Assembly (NCBI GenBank): GCA_963821095.1 | Contig: CAWGCJ010000007.1 | Coordinates: 434,001 to 498,000 of the forward strand | DNA from: CAVPHV01 sp963821095 | Lineage (GTDB): Bacteria > Actinomycetota > Acidimicrobiia > Spongiisociales > UBA5794 | Direction of reading: 5' to 3' | DNA: 64,000 nucleotides | Part shown: one piece after another, positions 9,243 through 18,659 of the stretch | Layout of the letters: the number at the start of each line of letters is the position of its first letter | Position numbering within the stretch: the first letter of the stretch is position 1 | Made by a program: the position numbers and the translations under genes | Notes under the pieces: generated by a model | Seen by the model: the letters and a program-made list of their open reading frames with translations, nothing else | Databases searched by the model: none | Told to the model about the DNA's origin: nothing

Positions 9243-10319
9243 GTGGCACTCGCCGAACGCCTCCGGCGCAGAATCGACGCTTCGGGTCCGATGCCGTTTG
9301 AGGCGTTCATGGCGGCCAGCCTCTACGACCCCGACGGGGGGTTCTTTTCCACCGGCCCGCTGCGGTCGGTTCGGTCGGGCGATTTTCTCACCAGCCCTGA
9401 AGTCAGCCCCTGGTTTGGGCAATGTCTCGGTAGGTTTGTCGCCGCAGAGCAGGATCGGCTGGGGGATGCGGCAGGGTTCCTGGTCGCTGATGTTGGGGCC
9501 GGGTCCGGTTCGTTGCTGGCCGGATTGCGGGATGCGAGCGGCCCTGGGCGAGAGCTGTGGGCGGCAGATGCCTCACCGGCGGCCCGTGCGTCCCTTGGTG
9601 ATGTCGTCGGCGGCTCCAACGTCGTTGAGCGGCTGACCGATCTGCCGGCCGGGCGGCCCGCGGTGCTCTTCGCCAACGAACTGCTGGACAACGTGCCTGT
9701 CTCGCTGGCGGTGCGGCAGGGCGAGGGCTGGACGGAGCGCTGGGTGGCGGCGGCCGATGACAGGTTGACCCTGGTGCCGGTCCCCGCGCGCCCCGAGGTT
9801 GTTGCATGGGCCGACACGTTCTGCGGCACCGTGCCCGAAGGAGGCATGGTTGAGGTGCAGTTGGGGGCCGGTGAATGGTTACGTCGGGCTCTCGACCACA
9901 TCGGGTCCGGAGCGGTGGTCGTCATCGACTACGGCGGTACCGCGGAGGAGCTGGAGCCACGCCGCACCCGGGGCACGCTGCGCACCTACCGCAACCACCA
10001 TCTCGGGCCCAATCCGTTGCTGGCACCGGGGGAGACCGATGTCACCGTTGACGTCAACTTCACCGCCTTGCTGGCGGTGGCCGCTGAGGCCGGCGCGGTT
10101 GCAGAGCTGCACCGGCAGGACGACTTCCTGACGAGCCTCGGTCTGGGCGATGAGCTGTCACGCTTGCGCCACCTCGAACTCGAGTTGGCGCGCAGCGGTG
10201 ATGCCATGGCTCGTCTCCAGGTCCGCTCGGAGAAGACCGACGCCGAGACGCTGATGCACCCTCGCGGTCTCGGCGACTTCCGGGTGCTCATCGCCCGCAA
10301 GCAATCCGAACTTGCGTAG
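9243..10319 (+). CDS. SAM-dependent methyltransferase, MidA/NDUFAF7 family
   Basis: 358-residue class I methyltransferase. Near the N-terminus is the family block PMPFEAFMAASLYDPDGGFF followed by GDFLTSPEVSPWFGQCLG. The SAM loop is VADVGAGSGSLLAGL (about residues 82-96), and the motif FANELLDNVPV (about 142) is typical of the family. The mitochondrial relative NDUFAF7 dimethylates an arginine of the NuoD homologue NDUFS2 during complex I assembly. Position 12 bases after nuoN suggests the same role here; that is inference from family and context. GTG 9243 is chosen for family N-terminus and spacing. The stop codon lies inside a long hairpin. Confidence 0.88.
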   Translation: MALAERLRRRIDASGPMPFEAFMAASLYDPDGGFFSTGPLRSVRSGDFLTSPEVSPWFGQCLGRFVAAEQDRLGDAAGFLVADVGAGSGSLLAGLRDASGPGRELWAADASPAARASLGDVVGGSNVVERLTDLPAGRPAVLFANELLDNVPVSLAVRQGEGWTERWVAAADDRLTLVPVPARPEVVAWADTFCGTVPEGGMVEVQLGAGEWLRRALDHIGSGAVVVIDYGGTAEELEPRRTRGTLRTYRNHHLGPNPLLAPGETDVTVDVNFTALLAVAAEAGAVAELHRQDDFLTSLGLGDELSRLRHLELELARSGDAMARLQVRSEKTDAETLMHPRGLGDFRVLIARKQSELA

Positions 10320-10352
10320 ATTCCGGCCATATCTGGCCGGAATCTACGCAAG
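10311..10352 (+). terminator. 19-bp perfect hairpin over the methyltransferase stop
   Basis: Arms 10311-10329 and 10334-10352 pair perfectly around the loop TATC. The left arm contains the last codons and TAG of the methyltransferase gene. No T-run follows, so it may act as a 3' mRNA stabiliser or with the next hairpin as a terminator. Confidence 0.7.
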
Positions 10353-10358
10353 AACAAG

Positions 10359-10389
10359 AGAAGGGGGCCCCGGAGAGGGGCCCCCTTCT
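10359..10389. terminator. Bidirectional terminator between convergent genes
   Basis: 13-bp perfect GC-rich stem (10359-10371 with 10377-10389, loop GGAGA), with AGAA on one side and TTCT on the other, between the nuo-side genes and the convergent subtilase. The A/T ends on both sides fit termination from either direction. Confidence 0.8.
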
Positions 10390-10412
10390 GGGTAGTCGGT
10401 TCTGCGCTGATG

Positions 10413-13400
10413 TCAGCGCAGGTAGGCGGTCAGCTTCTTCCACGACTTCATGTAGCGAGCGATCGCATACCGTGGATAGCCGTTGCTGGCCGACGTGTTG
10501 CCACGGTTGAGCCAGTACTCGGCGTCCTCCACCGCATCGGCGGGTGCTGTCGCAATGTGAGCGTCGAGTCCGCTGGTTGCCACCATGCGGCTGCTGGTGA
10601 CCAGGTCACCAATCAGCGCCTGGGCATCGGCATACCACGCTGACGTGTCCTCGATCATCTGCAGCTTGACGACTGCCTTGCGGGTCCGGTAGAACACCTT
10701 CGCTCCGCCAACGATGTTCGGCTGGGTCTCATCGGCCCACCGCGTCTCGTCCATGGCATGTCCGGCCCAGTAGCGAGCCTGCCGCAGCGCCCAGTAGTCG
10801 CTGCCTTCGGCCACGGCGATCATCTCGTTCAGGTCGTCAACAACCTGGCCGAGGACGACCGTTGCCGGTACGCCACCGGGGATGATCTCAACCTCGGCCG
10901 ACGTCATCTCGGGCTGGCTGCCCGGGTTGTCGACGATGCTGATGACCTCGTTGCTCACGACTCCGCCGCCCTGGCTCGGGCTGACATCATCGACCGTCAC
11001 CTGGTAGGTGATCACGACCGGCTCGAAGGTGGGGCCTTGGAAGTCGAAGCAGACCATGGAAGCCGTCGCTGATTGCGTTGGACGGGTCTGTCGCATTCAC
11101 GTAGGCCGTTGCTTTCGTTCCGTCGGCGTTCTCGACGCCGATGGTCGCCGGTGCGCCCTCGAGCACAGCTCAGATCGAGGTTGTCGTAGGCGAAGACGAT
11201 TTCCGGATTGCCCGGAGTGCATCCAGCCGACTCCACAGCACGATGTTCATGTCGGCAACAGGGTCGCTGCCGCCGAAGAGCTGCAAGTTGTCGTACTCGA
11301 TGATTGCCACGTCGGGGCCGGCCGTCGCCAAGGCTGACGCCGGCGTTGGTCGCCGCGTCGTAGAACAACTCGAAGTCCTGCCACAGGGCAGCCATCACGT
11401 TGTTCGGTAGCCGCCACGTCCGGAATGGCCTGCGGAACCCACGGTGCACCGGCGTAGTTCTCCGTCCCGTGGATGGCGAAGCCATCGTCGGTGAAGGAGG
11501 CACCGGTGTAGTCGACCCCGTAGAAGTCGAGCGGGTTCTGGCCCGCAAAGGCTGAGAACAGCTGACGGTGTCGCCCGTAACAACGCCGGATCCTGGGCAA
11601 GTGATCCCCGCGAAGCTCTCGAGATCGACATAGCCGCCGAATCCCGTGTCGCAGGACTCGTCGTTGGCGCTCGTCGTCATGACGTAGTCGCCCTCAGCGC
11701 CAAACGGTGTGGGCTGGACGCCCTCCCAGGTGAGTACACCGTTGGTCACGGTGGCGCCACCCGTCACGGAGCCGTCCACGTAGGTCAGCCCCTCGGGGAT
11801 GGTGTCGGTCAACTCGTACGCAAGATCCTCGTTCGTCACGTTGGGAAGAACCGTGATCTCGTAGGTCAGCGTGTCGCCCGGCTCTGCCGTGGCTTGGCTG
11901 ACCGTCTTGGTCACGTCGTCTTCGAAGCGATCCAGTTGGACCGGAACAGTCCCGATGTTGCCCGGGTTGGCTGGGCTGGTGCCCAGCGAGAAGTAGGCGT
12001 ATGCCTTGTCCCCAGACTCCAGGGCGGCATCGTCCCAGAACACCCTCACGTCGAACGGCTCGAGCGCTCCGGCGCTGGCCGGTCCCTCAACCGAGAAGTT
12101 GCCCGCGTCGGTTCCGTCGAGGACCGCATAGGACAGCGTCAGGTTGTCGGGTGGGGTATCGGATGCGGACCAATTCTGGACCAGGATCCACCATTGACCC
12201 TGCTCTGGGTCTGCAACGTCGCAGAATTCCAGCGCTGAACCGCTTGCGCTAACGCACACTTCCTCGGACTCCTGCGGGATCCCGTCGTTGTTCTCGTCGA
12301 AACCGACGAAGAGATCCAGGTCGGGCGACTCTGAGAAGATCGTCTCTGCGATCAGGTGGGTCGCTCCGGAAGGAACGGCAACGAGCGTGGTGAATGCACC
12401 GTCGGTCGGGTCGTCGTATGGGCTCGAGTTGTCCGAGTCGCCGAGCAAGCTCTCGTCGACCTGAGTCCCGATGACCATTCCATCGACCTCTATCGTGAGA
12501 TCGGTGATCTCGATTGCCGTCAGTCCCAGCACGGGGTGCGATCCGGCATTGCGCCGGGTGTTGATCTCAACGAGCCCCGGCAGGTCGCCGGTTGTCGCCT
12601 GGACCGCCACCGGCATGTGCAGAGACTCGGCGCCATCGGTCAGAGTCACCTCGCCGAAGTTCCACACGTCGGTGGTCGCCCCCGACACGTCTGCCGCGAT
12701 CACGATGGCTTGGCTCTCGCCTGCTGCCAGCGTGAACGACGTTGGGCTCGCGCTGAGCGCTACGCCCCCATCAGCCGATGCGGTGACGTCCCAGGAACCT
12801 CCACTGGTCGCGGTTACGGTGCGGGTCCAACTGCACGCGCCGACGCACTGGCTGTTCGCCATGCTCGCCAGGTTGATGTTTGTTGGATCACCACCGGTTC
12901 CCGGATCGGCGTCGAGGTACTGGGTGGTCGTCACGTCGAGCAGCAACCCTGAGTTCGCCGCAGCGTCGACCCGTACCGAGCCCGAACCTTGGTCGAACGG
13001 GTCGGCCGCTGTGGCGCCGTCTTCCTTGAGGACATCGGTATTGGCGGTCAGCATCAGCGCTGATTGCATCTGCGCTGGCGACCAACTCGGGTGGACTGCC
13101 TTCAGCAGCGCACCGGCACCTGCCACGTGTGGGCTGGACATCGATGTTCCACTGATGAAGCCCCACGATATTTCGTCGCCAGTGCCGTCGGCGGCGATGA
13201 TGTCGACGCCGGGGCCCGTCACGCTCGGCGAGACAATGTCGCTCGTCGGGTTGGGACCACGCGAACTGAATCCCGCCATGATGTCCCCGTTGGCGTCTGC
13301 AACGTCCCTCACCGCGCCGGTGATGGTGGCCGTTTGGCTTGTCCCGGAGGCGAGCCACGCCTTCAGCACGACGCCGTCGTCGTAGCTGATGTGCACGGCG

Positions 13401-14932
13401 GGTAGGAAGTGGGCGTCGCCGTTGAGCGAGTCTCCGTTGGCTGCGTCGTTGGCGAGGACGTAGCCGCCGGCGCCGCCTGCTGCCACGTTGGCGCCCTTTT
13501 CGACCCTGGCGATTTGGCCGCGATCACAGACCACGATCTCGCCGTTGGTCCAGGTGCCGGCCGGGAAGGGGGCGAGGCACTCAGCGTCGCCGAAGTCCCC
13601 GGCATAGACGATTGGCGCCGGCCCGTAGCCGTTGGTGAACCCCTTGCCGACGATGTCTGCCGGTGGAGTCGTGTCGCCACCGCTCATGTCGACAAGTGCA
13701 TTCGGGTAGTTGCGGTCGTGGGTGGATGCGCCGACCGACGTGATCCACGGCGCGTCCGCGGGTGAGCCCACGGTTGCGGGTTCCGGGCCACTGTTGCCGG
13801 CCGAGGTAGCGACGAAGATGCCGGCATCTCGTGCGGCCAGGAAGCCGAGTGAGTCGTCGTCATTCCATGGGTCGCTGGCACCGCCGCCGATCGAGTAGTT
13901 GATCACGTCGACGCCATCAACAACGGCCTGATCGATACCGGCCACGATGGCCGACAGCGGACAGCCCGCAGTTGTGATGCAGACGTCATAGGCGATGACG
14001 TTGGCGTGCGGAGCCACGCCGGAGATCTGCAGTTCAGCGGTGATCGGCGTTGCCGGATCGTCGTTGCCGACGACGGTGGCATCGACGATGTTGCCGGCTG
14101 CCGTGCTTGCGGTGTGCGAGCCGTGGCCGTCGTCGTCGATTGGACCAGGGTCCGCGGTGAAATTCCAGGCGCCGATCATCTTGTCGTTGCACGGGAAGGT
14201 CGGGTCGTACACGGCCTCCGCCGGGTTACAGACTCCGACGAAGCCTCCGAGTGGATTGGTGTGGACGTAGCCGTCCACGGGGCCGACGCCGGCGAAGGAA
14301 GGATTGGACGGGTTGATTCCCGTGTCGAGGACGCCGACAACGACGCCTTCACCGCAGGTCCCGTCACCAGTGCAATCGGCTCCGCCCCACACGCCGGGCG
14401 CGCCGATCCAAGCTGGGCCGGCATCGGTGTGCAGCTCGCGCAAGGCGTCCGGATTGACTGCCGCTACCCCGGGAATCTTGGCGACATTGGCCGCCTCCTG
14501 GGGAGTGAGCCACACGGCCAGGCCGTTGACGGCGTACTGATAGGAGAACCGAACGTCGGCGGTGCGGCCGATGGTTCGCTCCATCTGATTCACAAACTGT
14601 GCTTGTTCGGCCTCGAGGTAGTCAGCGTATGCCCGCGCCGGGCCGCTCGCAGCGTTGAGTTTCTCAACACCGTTGATCGCCGGACTCGTAGCTTCAAAGC
14701 CGTTCACGCCACCGCGGTATGCAGCGACGGGAGCGTCTTCGAGTCGGATGAGGAAAATGCCCTCTTTGGCATCTTTGAATTGGTTGTCGACCACTCGTGT
14801 GGCCTCTGCTGCTTCGAAACCGGCCTTGTCGTTGGCCAAATCAGCCCTGGGGGGTGATTCGGCGGCGACAGGCCCGACTACGGACAGGACAACCGTTACT
14901 GCTGCGGCGAGCGCAAGCAAACGGCGTGACAC
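10413..14932 (-). CDS. Large secreted subtilisin-like serine protease (S8), several frameshifts
   Basis: Exported subtilase of about 1500 residues once frames are joined. GTG 14932, preceded by AAAGGGG, starts a signal peptide (VSRRLLALAAAVTVVLSVVG, cut after AA). Next are an I9-like propeptide, catalytic Asp in VVGVLDTGINPSNPSF, His in DDDGHGSHTASTAAGN, a protease-associated insert, and Ser in SGTSMSSPHVAGAGALL. After the catalytic core come beta-rich domains, a DUF11-like repeat (KTVSQATAEPGDTLTYEITV) and a C-terminal helical region ending at 10413. The first frame holds to about 11570. At least six shifts follow near 11567, 11406, 11333, 11240, 11168 and 11055. All intervening fragments still read as sensible protein, for example QNPLDFYGVDYTGASFTDDG and IGVENADGTKATAYVNATD. 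It may be sequence error or a decaying gene. Confidence 0.85.
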
Positions 14933-15163
14933 AGGAAAGCCCCTTTCTTCCACCTTGGTTTCCCAGCGCGGGATCGGTTGGACGGTGCCCTCCTCAGATG
15001 CGCGAAAACTCCGCCCAAGCGTCCGTGCGCTAACACTCACAGTAGCGCGCACGTCGGATACAGATCAACCCGGAAAGTTGTCCTTTGTCAACGGAGAGTG
15101 TTCAGGCCGGGGAAGGGAAGGTCTGCCCTGATACCGCCCGGACCGCGGTACGCTGAGATCACC

Positions 15164-16051
15164 ATGCAGAACAACCTCAAGACCGCCCTGTTGATGGGCC
15201 TCCTCGGAGGTCTGCTCGTTGGCGTCGGGTGGGCCCTCGGCAGCCAATCGGGCGCCATCCTGGCTCTGATCATCGCCACCGCAATCAACATGGGGATGTA
15301 CTTCTTTTCCGACAAGATCGCCCTCAAGGCGTCCCGTGCCGTGCCCGTAGACGAGGTCGAGTTGCCCAACGTCTATACGATCGTTCGTTCGTTGGCCCAA
15401 CGCGAGAACATGCCGATGCCGCGGATCTACTTCATCGACTCGCCCCAGCCGAACGCGTTTGCCACCGGGCGCAATCCCAAGCACGCCGCGGTGGCCGTGA
15501 CCCGGGGCATCCTCGAGATCATGAACCACCAGGAACTCGAGGGCGTGCTCGCCCACGAGTTGGCCCACGTCCGCAACCGCGACATTCTGATCGCATCAAT
15601 TGCGGCGACGGTCGGGGCCGCCTTGTCGTTCCTGGCGCGAATGGCGTTCTGGGGCGGGCTCGGGGGTCGGCGCAACGACAACAGTCCGCTCGGCGCCATC
15701 GGCGGCCTCATTGCCATGATCATCGCCCCACTGGCTGCCGCCGTTATCCAGATGTCGATCAGTCGGGCCCGCGAGTACCAGGCCGATCGTTCCGGGGCGC
15801 AGACCACGGGTTCGCCCCTGGCTTTGGCTGCGGCGCTCCGCAAGCTCGAAGCCGGGACCGCGCGCATCCCGATGGAAGTGAATGCCTCGGTGTCGCAACT
15901 GTTCATTGCCGACCCGCTCAAGGCCTTCGGGAAACGTGGCGGCCGCCAGGGTCAGCCTGGCAACCTGGCCAAGATGTTCAGCACCCACCCGCCGATGGGA
16001 GAGCGAATCGAGCGGCTCGAAGAGATGGCGACCGGCAACATGTTCCGCTGA
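15164..16051 (+). CDS. htpX: Membrane zinc metalloprotease HtpX
   Basis: M48-family protease, 295 residues, that degrades damaged membrane proteins. Two N-terminal transmembrane helices (about 8-27 and 31-50), the zinc motif HELAH (about residue 130) with a third-ligand region AREYQADRSGA (about 205), and two further hydrophobic stretches after the active site. ATG 15164 gives the family's usual N-terminus. No ribosome-binding site is visible, but TACGCT lies 9 bases upstream, which suggests a leaderless or nearly leaderless transcript. It is divergent from the subtilase across about 230 bases. Confidence 0.93.
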   Translation: MQNNLKTALLMGLLGGLLVGVGWALGSQSGAILALIIATAINMGMYFFSDKIALKASRAVPVDEVELPNVYTIVRSLAQRENMPMPRIYFIDSPQPNAFATGRNPKHAAVAVTRGILEIMNHQELEGVLAHELAHVRNRDILIASIAATVGAALSFLARMAFWGGLGGRRNDNSPLGAIGGLIAMIIAPLAAAVIQMSISRAREYQADRSGAQTTGSPLALAAALRKLEAGTARIPMEVNASVSQLFIADPLKAFGKRGGRQGQPGNLAKMFSTHPPMGERIERLEEMATGNMFR

Positions 16052-16105
16052 GCGGGCGGACCCAGCGTGCAGATGCCCTGAGTGGGCTAACCTGTCGCCG
16101 CTCGC

Positions 16106-16188
16106 GCCGGGATGCCCGAGCGGCCAAAGGGAGCAGACTGTAAATCTGCCGGCATTTGCCTTCGGAGGTTCGAATCCTTCTCCCGGCA
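16106..16188 (+). tRNA. tRNA-Tyr (GTA)
   Basis: Acceptor GCCGGGA pairs with TCCCGGC (16181-16187), discriminator A. The anticodon stem GCAGA/TCTGC encloses CTGTAAA, giving anticodon GTA. A long variable arm (CGGCATTTGCCTTCGG) and a normal T arm (GGAGG TTCGAAT CCTTC) complete a class II tRNA. No encoded CCA. TAACCT at 16088 may be its -10 box. Confidence 0.95.
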
Positions 16189-16271
16189 CGTGGTGCGCGT
16201 CTTAGCGCTCATCCACAGTGGGGTATAGAATCCCACGGCATTGCTGGGGGCTTGGCGCCCAGCACGAGCAT

Positions 16272-16343
16272 GCCTCCTTAGCTCAGTGGCAGAGCACCTC
16301 CATGGTAAGGAGGGGGTCCCGGGTTCAAATCCCGGAGGAGGCT
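16272..16343 (+). tRNA. tRNA-Thr (GGT)
   Basis: Acceptor GCCTCCT pairs with AGGAGGC; anticodon stem CCTCC/GGAGG encloses ATGGTAA, giving anticodon GGT. T arm CCGGG TTCAAAT CCCGG. No encoded CCA. Thr and Met tRNAs before rpmG are an actinobacterial arrangement; here tuf lies between. Confidence 0.95.
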
Positions 16344-16344
16344 C

Positions 16345-16438
16345 GGCGCCTCGGGCTTCGCCCGTGGCGCCATGATGCGAGGCACCCACATGACGAAGCG
16401 CCGCAGGTGGTCCGTCGAACGTGATGCGAAGCATCACG
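16345..16438. repeat. Two hairpins in the tRNA-Thr to tRNA-Met spacer
   Basis: A compound hairpin at 16345-16371 (outer arms GGCGCC, inner CGGGC/GCCCG with loop TTC) follows tRNA-Thr. A second at 16420-16438 (arms CGTGATGC, loop GAA) ends two bases before tRNA-Met. They may guide processing of the polycistronic tRNA transcript; this is inference from position. Confidence 0.5.
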
Positions 16439-16439
16439 C

Positions 16440-16513
16440 GGCGGCGTAGCTCAGACGGTAAGAGCGCTCGACTCATAATCGAGAGGTCGGCGGTTCAAGT
16501 CCGCCCGCCGCTA
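16440..16513 (+). tRNA. tRNA-Met (CAT), elongator
   Basis: Acceptor GGCGGCG pairs with CGCCGCT (first pair G-U); anticodon stem CTCGA/TCGAG encloses CTCATAA, giving CAT. There are no three G-C pairs at the base of the anticodon stem and no C1-A72 mismatch, so it is not the initiator. tRNA-Ile with a modified CAT cannot be fully excluded, but the Thr-Met pairing near rpmG favours elongator Met. Confidence 0.9.
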
Positions 16514-16596
16514 CGAACACAACACGCATGTTCATACCCGGTCGGCGCCTCGACCGGGGCCACGTACGCACCAATCAATAACAAGGAGCACCGAAG

Positions 16597-17787
16597 ATGG
16601 CGAAGGCGAAGTTCGAGCGGACGAAGCCGCATGTGAATGTCGGGACTATGGGTCATATTGATCATGGGAAGACGACGTTGACGGCTGCTATCACGAAGGT
16701 GCTTGCTGAGCAGGGTGATGGGGCGACGGAGTTTACGGCGTTTGATGAGATTGATAAGGCGCCGGAGGAGCGTGAGCGGGGGATCACGATTGCGATTGCG
16801 CATGTGGAGTATGAGACGGCGAATCGGCATTATGCGCATGTTGATATGCCGGGGCATGCGGATTATGTGAAGAACATGATTACGGGTGCGGCGCAGATTG
16901 ATGGTGCGGTGTTGGTGGTGTCGGCGGCTGATGGTCCGATGCCGCAGACGCGTGAGCATGTGTTGTTGGCTCGTCAGGTTGGGGTTCCGTTCATTGTGGT
17001 GTATTTGAACAAGACGGATCAGGTTGATGATGATGAGTTGTTGGATTTGGTGGAGTTAGAGGTTCGGGATTTGCTGACGGAGTATGAGTTTCCGGGTGAT
17101 GATGTTCCGGTGGTTCGTGGGTCTGCGTTGGCGGCGTTGAATGGGGATGCGGCTGGTGAGGCGTCGGTTGTTGAGTTGATGGAGGCGGTGGATTCGTATA
17201 TTCCTGAGCCGGAGCGGGATACGGAGAAGCCGTTCATGATGGCGATTGAGGATGTGTTTTCGATTACGGGTCGTGGGACGGTGGTGACGGGCCGGATTGA
17301 GACGGGGATCATTCATGTGGGTGAGCAGGTTGAGATTGTGGGGATTCGGGAGTTGCAGACGACGACGGTGACCGGGGTGGAGATGTTCCGGAAGTTGTTG
17401 GATGAGGGTCAGGCTGGCGACAATGTGGGGTTGTTGTTGCGGGGGATTGGGAAGGATGATGTGGAGCGGGGTCAGGTGGTGGCGAAGCCTGGTTCGATTA
17501 CGCCGCATACGGATTTTGATGGTCAGGTGTATGTGTTGACGAAGGAGGAGGGTGGTCGGCATAACCCGTTTTTTGATGGGTATCGGCCGCAGTTTTATTT
17601 CCGGACGACGGATGTGACGGGGACGGTGCATTTGCCGGCGGGTACCGAGATGGTGATGCCGGGTGATAACACGGAGATGCAGGTGGAGTTGATTCAGTCG
17701 ATTGCGATGGATGAGGGTCAGCGGTTCGCGATTCGTGAGGGTGGCCGGACGGTTGGTGCCGGTCGTGTCATCAAGATCAACAAGTAA
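16597..17787 (+). CDS. tuf: Elongation factor Tu, copy 1
   Basis: GTPase that delivers aminoacyl-tRNA to the ribosome; 396 residues. G1 GHIDHGKTT, switch/G3 DMPGHADYV, G4 NKTD and G5 GSALAAL are present, followed by the two beta-barrel domains. AAGGAG precedes ATG 16597. The protein and, as far as I can compare, the DNA match copy 2 at 38843. Codon use is extraordinary: by hand count only about 26 of 396 codons end in C or A, Leu is almost always TTG and Asp GAT, while all neighbours favour C-ending codons. The first and last few codons look more like the neighbours. Confidence 0.98.
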   Translation: MAKAKFERTKPHVNVGTMGHIDHGKTTLTAAITKVLAEQGDGATEFTAFDEIDKAPEERERGITIAIAHVEYETANRHYAHVDMPGHADYVKNMITGAAQIDGAVLVVSAADGPMPQTREHVLLARQVGVPFIVVYLNKTDQVDDDELLDLVELEVRDLLTEYEFPGDDVPVVRGSALAALNGDAAGEASVVELMEAVDSYIPEPERDTEKPFMMAIEDVFSITGRGTVVTGRIETGIIHVGEQVEIVGIRELQTTTVTGVEMFRKLLDEGQAGDNVGLLLRGIGKDDVERGQVVAKPGSITPHTDFDGQVYVLTKEEGGRHNPFFDGYRPQFYFRTTDVTGTVHLPAGTEMVMPGDNTEMQVELIQSIAMDEGQRFAIREGGRTVGAGRVIKINK

Positions 17788-17789
17788 CG

Positions 17790-17834
17790 CGGACCGACGA
17801 AGTCGGTCCGTAAGGAGTTCCCTGCGGAAATTCC
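17790..17834 (+). repeat. Hairpin pair after tuf copy 1
   Basis: Hairpin 17790-17810 (arms CGGACCGAC, loop GAA) is identical to the one after tuf copy 2. The second, 17814-17834, has GGAGTTCCC pairing imperfectly with GGAAATTCC. No T-run follows, so it is more likely a processing or attenuation element before rpmG than a full terminator. Confidence 0.6.
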
Positions 17835-17874
17835 ACGACATAGAGTTCTGGATTGAGAGACGAGAGAGTGCAAC

Positions 17875-18036
17875 ATGGCATCTGACAAGCGGCCGCCGAT
17901 CAACCTGGCGTGCGAGGAGTGCAAGCGGCGCAACTACGTGACCGTCAAGAACAAGACGAACACACGTGAGCGCATCGAACTCAAGAAGTACTGCCGCTGG
18001 TGCCGAACGCACCAACCGCACAAAGAGACGAGATAA
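17875..18036 (+). CDS. rpmG: Ribosomal protein L33
   Basis: 53-residue zinc-ribbon protein of the large subunit. Two cysteine pairs are present: CEEC (residues 13-16) and CRWC near residue 41, so this is the zinc-binding form. The pattern RRNYVTVKNKTNTRERIELK is typical L33. GAGAG lies nine bases before ATG 17875. It sits between tuf and a strong terminator; the rpmG to secE neighbourhood matches other Actinobacteria. Confidence 0.95.
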   Translation: MASDKRPPINLACEECKRRNYVTVKNKTNTRERIELKKYCRWCRTHQPHKETR

Positions 18037-18037
18037 C

Positions 18038-18067
18038 AGAAGGCCCCGGCGAAACCCGGGGCCTTCT
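18038..18067 (+). terminator. Terminator after rpmG
   Basis: 12-bp perfect stem AGAAGGCCCCGG / CCGGGGCCTTCT, starting two bases after the rpmG stop, with CTCCGTTTC downstream. It separates the tRNA-tuf-rpmG unit from the convergent SnoaL-like gene. Confidence 0.85.
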
Positions 18068-18079
18068 CCGTTTCTGGGT

Positions 18080-18478
18080 CTATGCCGCCCAGAAGTCGTC
18101 GACCTGGTCTTGGTTCTGGTGGAACATCCATGCCTCGCGGAGCGCTCCGTGCTCGAGGGTGAGGACGTGCACGGTGGCTGCGTCAAATCGCTTACCGCTG
18201 CGGGCGGCGCTGACCCGACCCCACATGACGACGGTGTTGTCGTCTGCGGTCAGCACCTGGGATCGGCTGAATCGAAGGGTGCCGTTGGTCAGCACGGCCA
18301 TCCGCCTCAGGAGTCCGAGAATTGCCTCCCCGCCCTGATAGTCGCCATCCAGTCCGGACTTTCCCGGCATGTGCAATTGTGATGCCTCGTCGAGGAGGGC
18401 CCTGATGGCGGGGGTGTCCTTGCCCGCAAGTGCTTCGCACCACACCTTCGCCAACGGAGGAACGCCTCGAGGGGTCAT
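18080..18478 (-). CDS. SnoaL-like / NTF2-fold protein
   Basis: 132-residue small alpha+beta protein. The pattern of helical start (VPPLAKVWCEALAGKDTPAI), glycine-containing loop and long antiparallel strands (GTLRFSRSQVLTADDNTVVM, AATVHVLTLEHGALREAWMF) with a late aromatic end (VDDFWAA) fits the SnoaL-like cone fold. Members are isomerases, hydrolases or ligand binders, so the substrate cannot be named. It is transcribed against rpmG and shares the terminator region. Confidence 0.7.
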   Translation of the reverse strand: MTPRGVPPLAKVWCEALAGKDTPAIRALLDEASQLHMPGKSGLDGDYQGGEAILGLLRRMAVLTNGTLRFSRSQVLTADDNTVVMWGRVSAARSGKRFDAATVHVLTLEHGALREAWMFHQNQDQVDDFWAA

Positions 18479-18659
18479 GTTTCCTCTCCCGCAATCGCGC
18501 TCCTCGATAGTCTGCCATCGCGCTCAACGCCGGCTCACAGAATGCTCAATTGGTACGAGTCTGTGCGGCGCGTTGAGCGCTCGATGAGCGAACGTTGACT
18601 GGCCTTCGGCACGGTGGAACCGAACGTCCGGCAGGCAGCAACAAGGAGGGGAAACACCC

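Noticed and set aside
13000..13900. Plus-strand frames inside the subtilase gene
   Set aside because: They are antisense to the catalytic domain, whose Asp, His and Ser motifs are all in one minus frame.
16440..16513. Initiator tRNA-Met
   Set aside because: It lacks the three G-C pairs at the base of the anticodon stem and the C1-A72 mismatch.
17056..18186. Long minus-strand open frame opposite tuf copy 1 (and 39302-40117 opposite copy 2)
   Set aside because: The product is an Arg/His/Pro/Leu/Asn-rich shadow caused by the G/T-ending codons of tuf; no domain, ribosome-binding site or signal.
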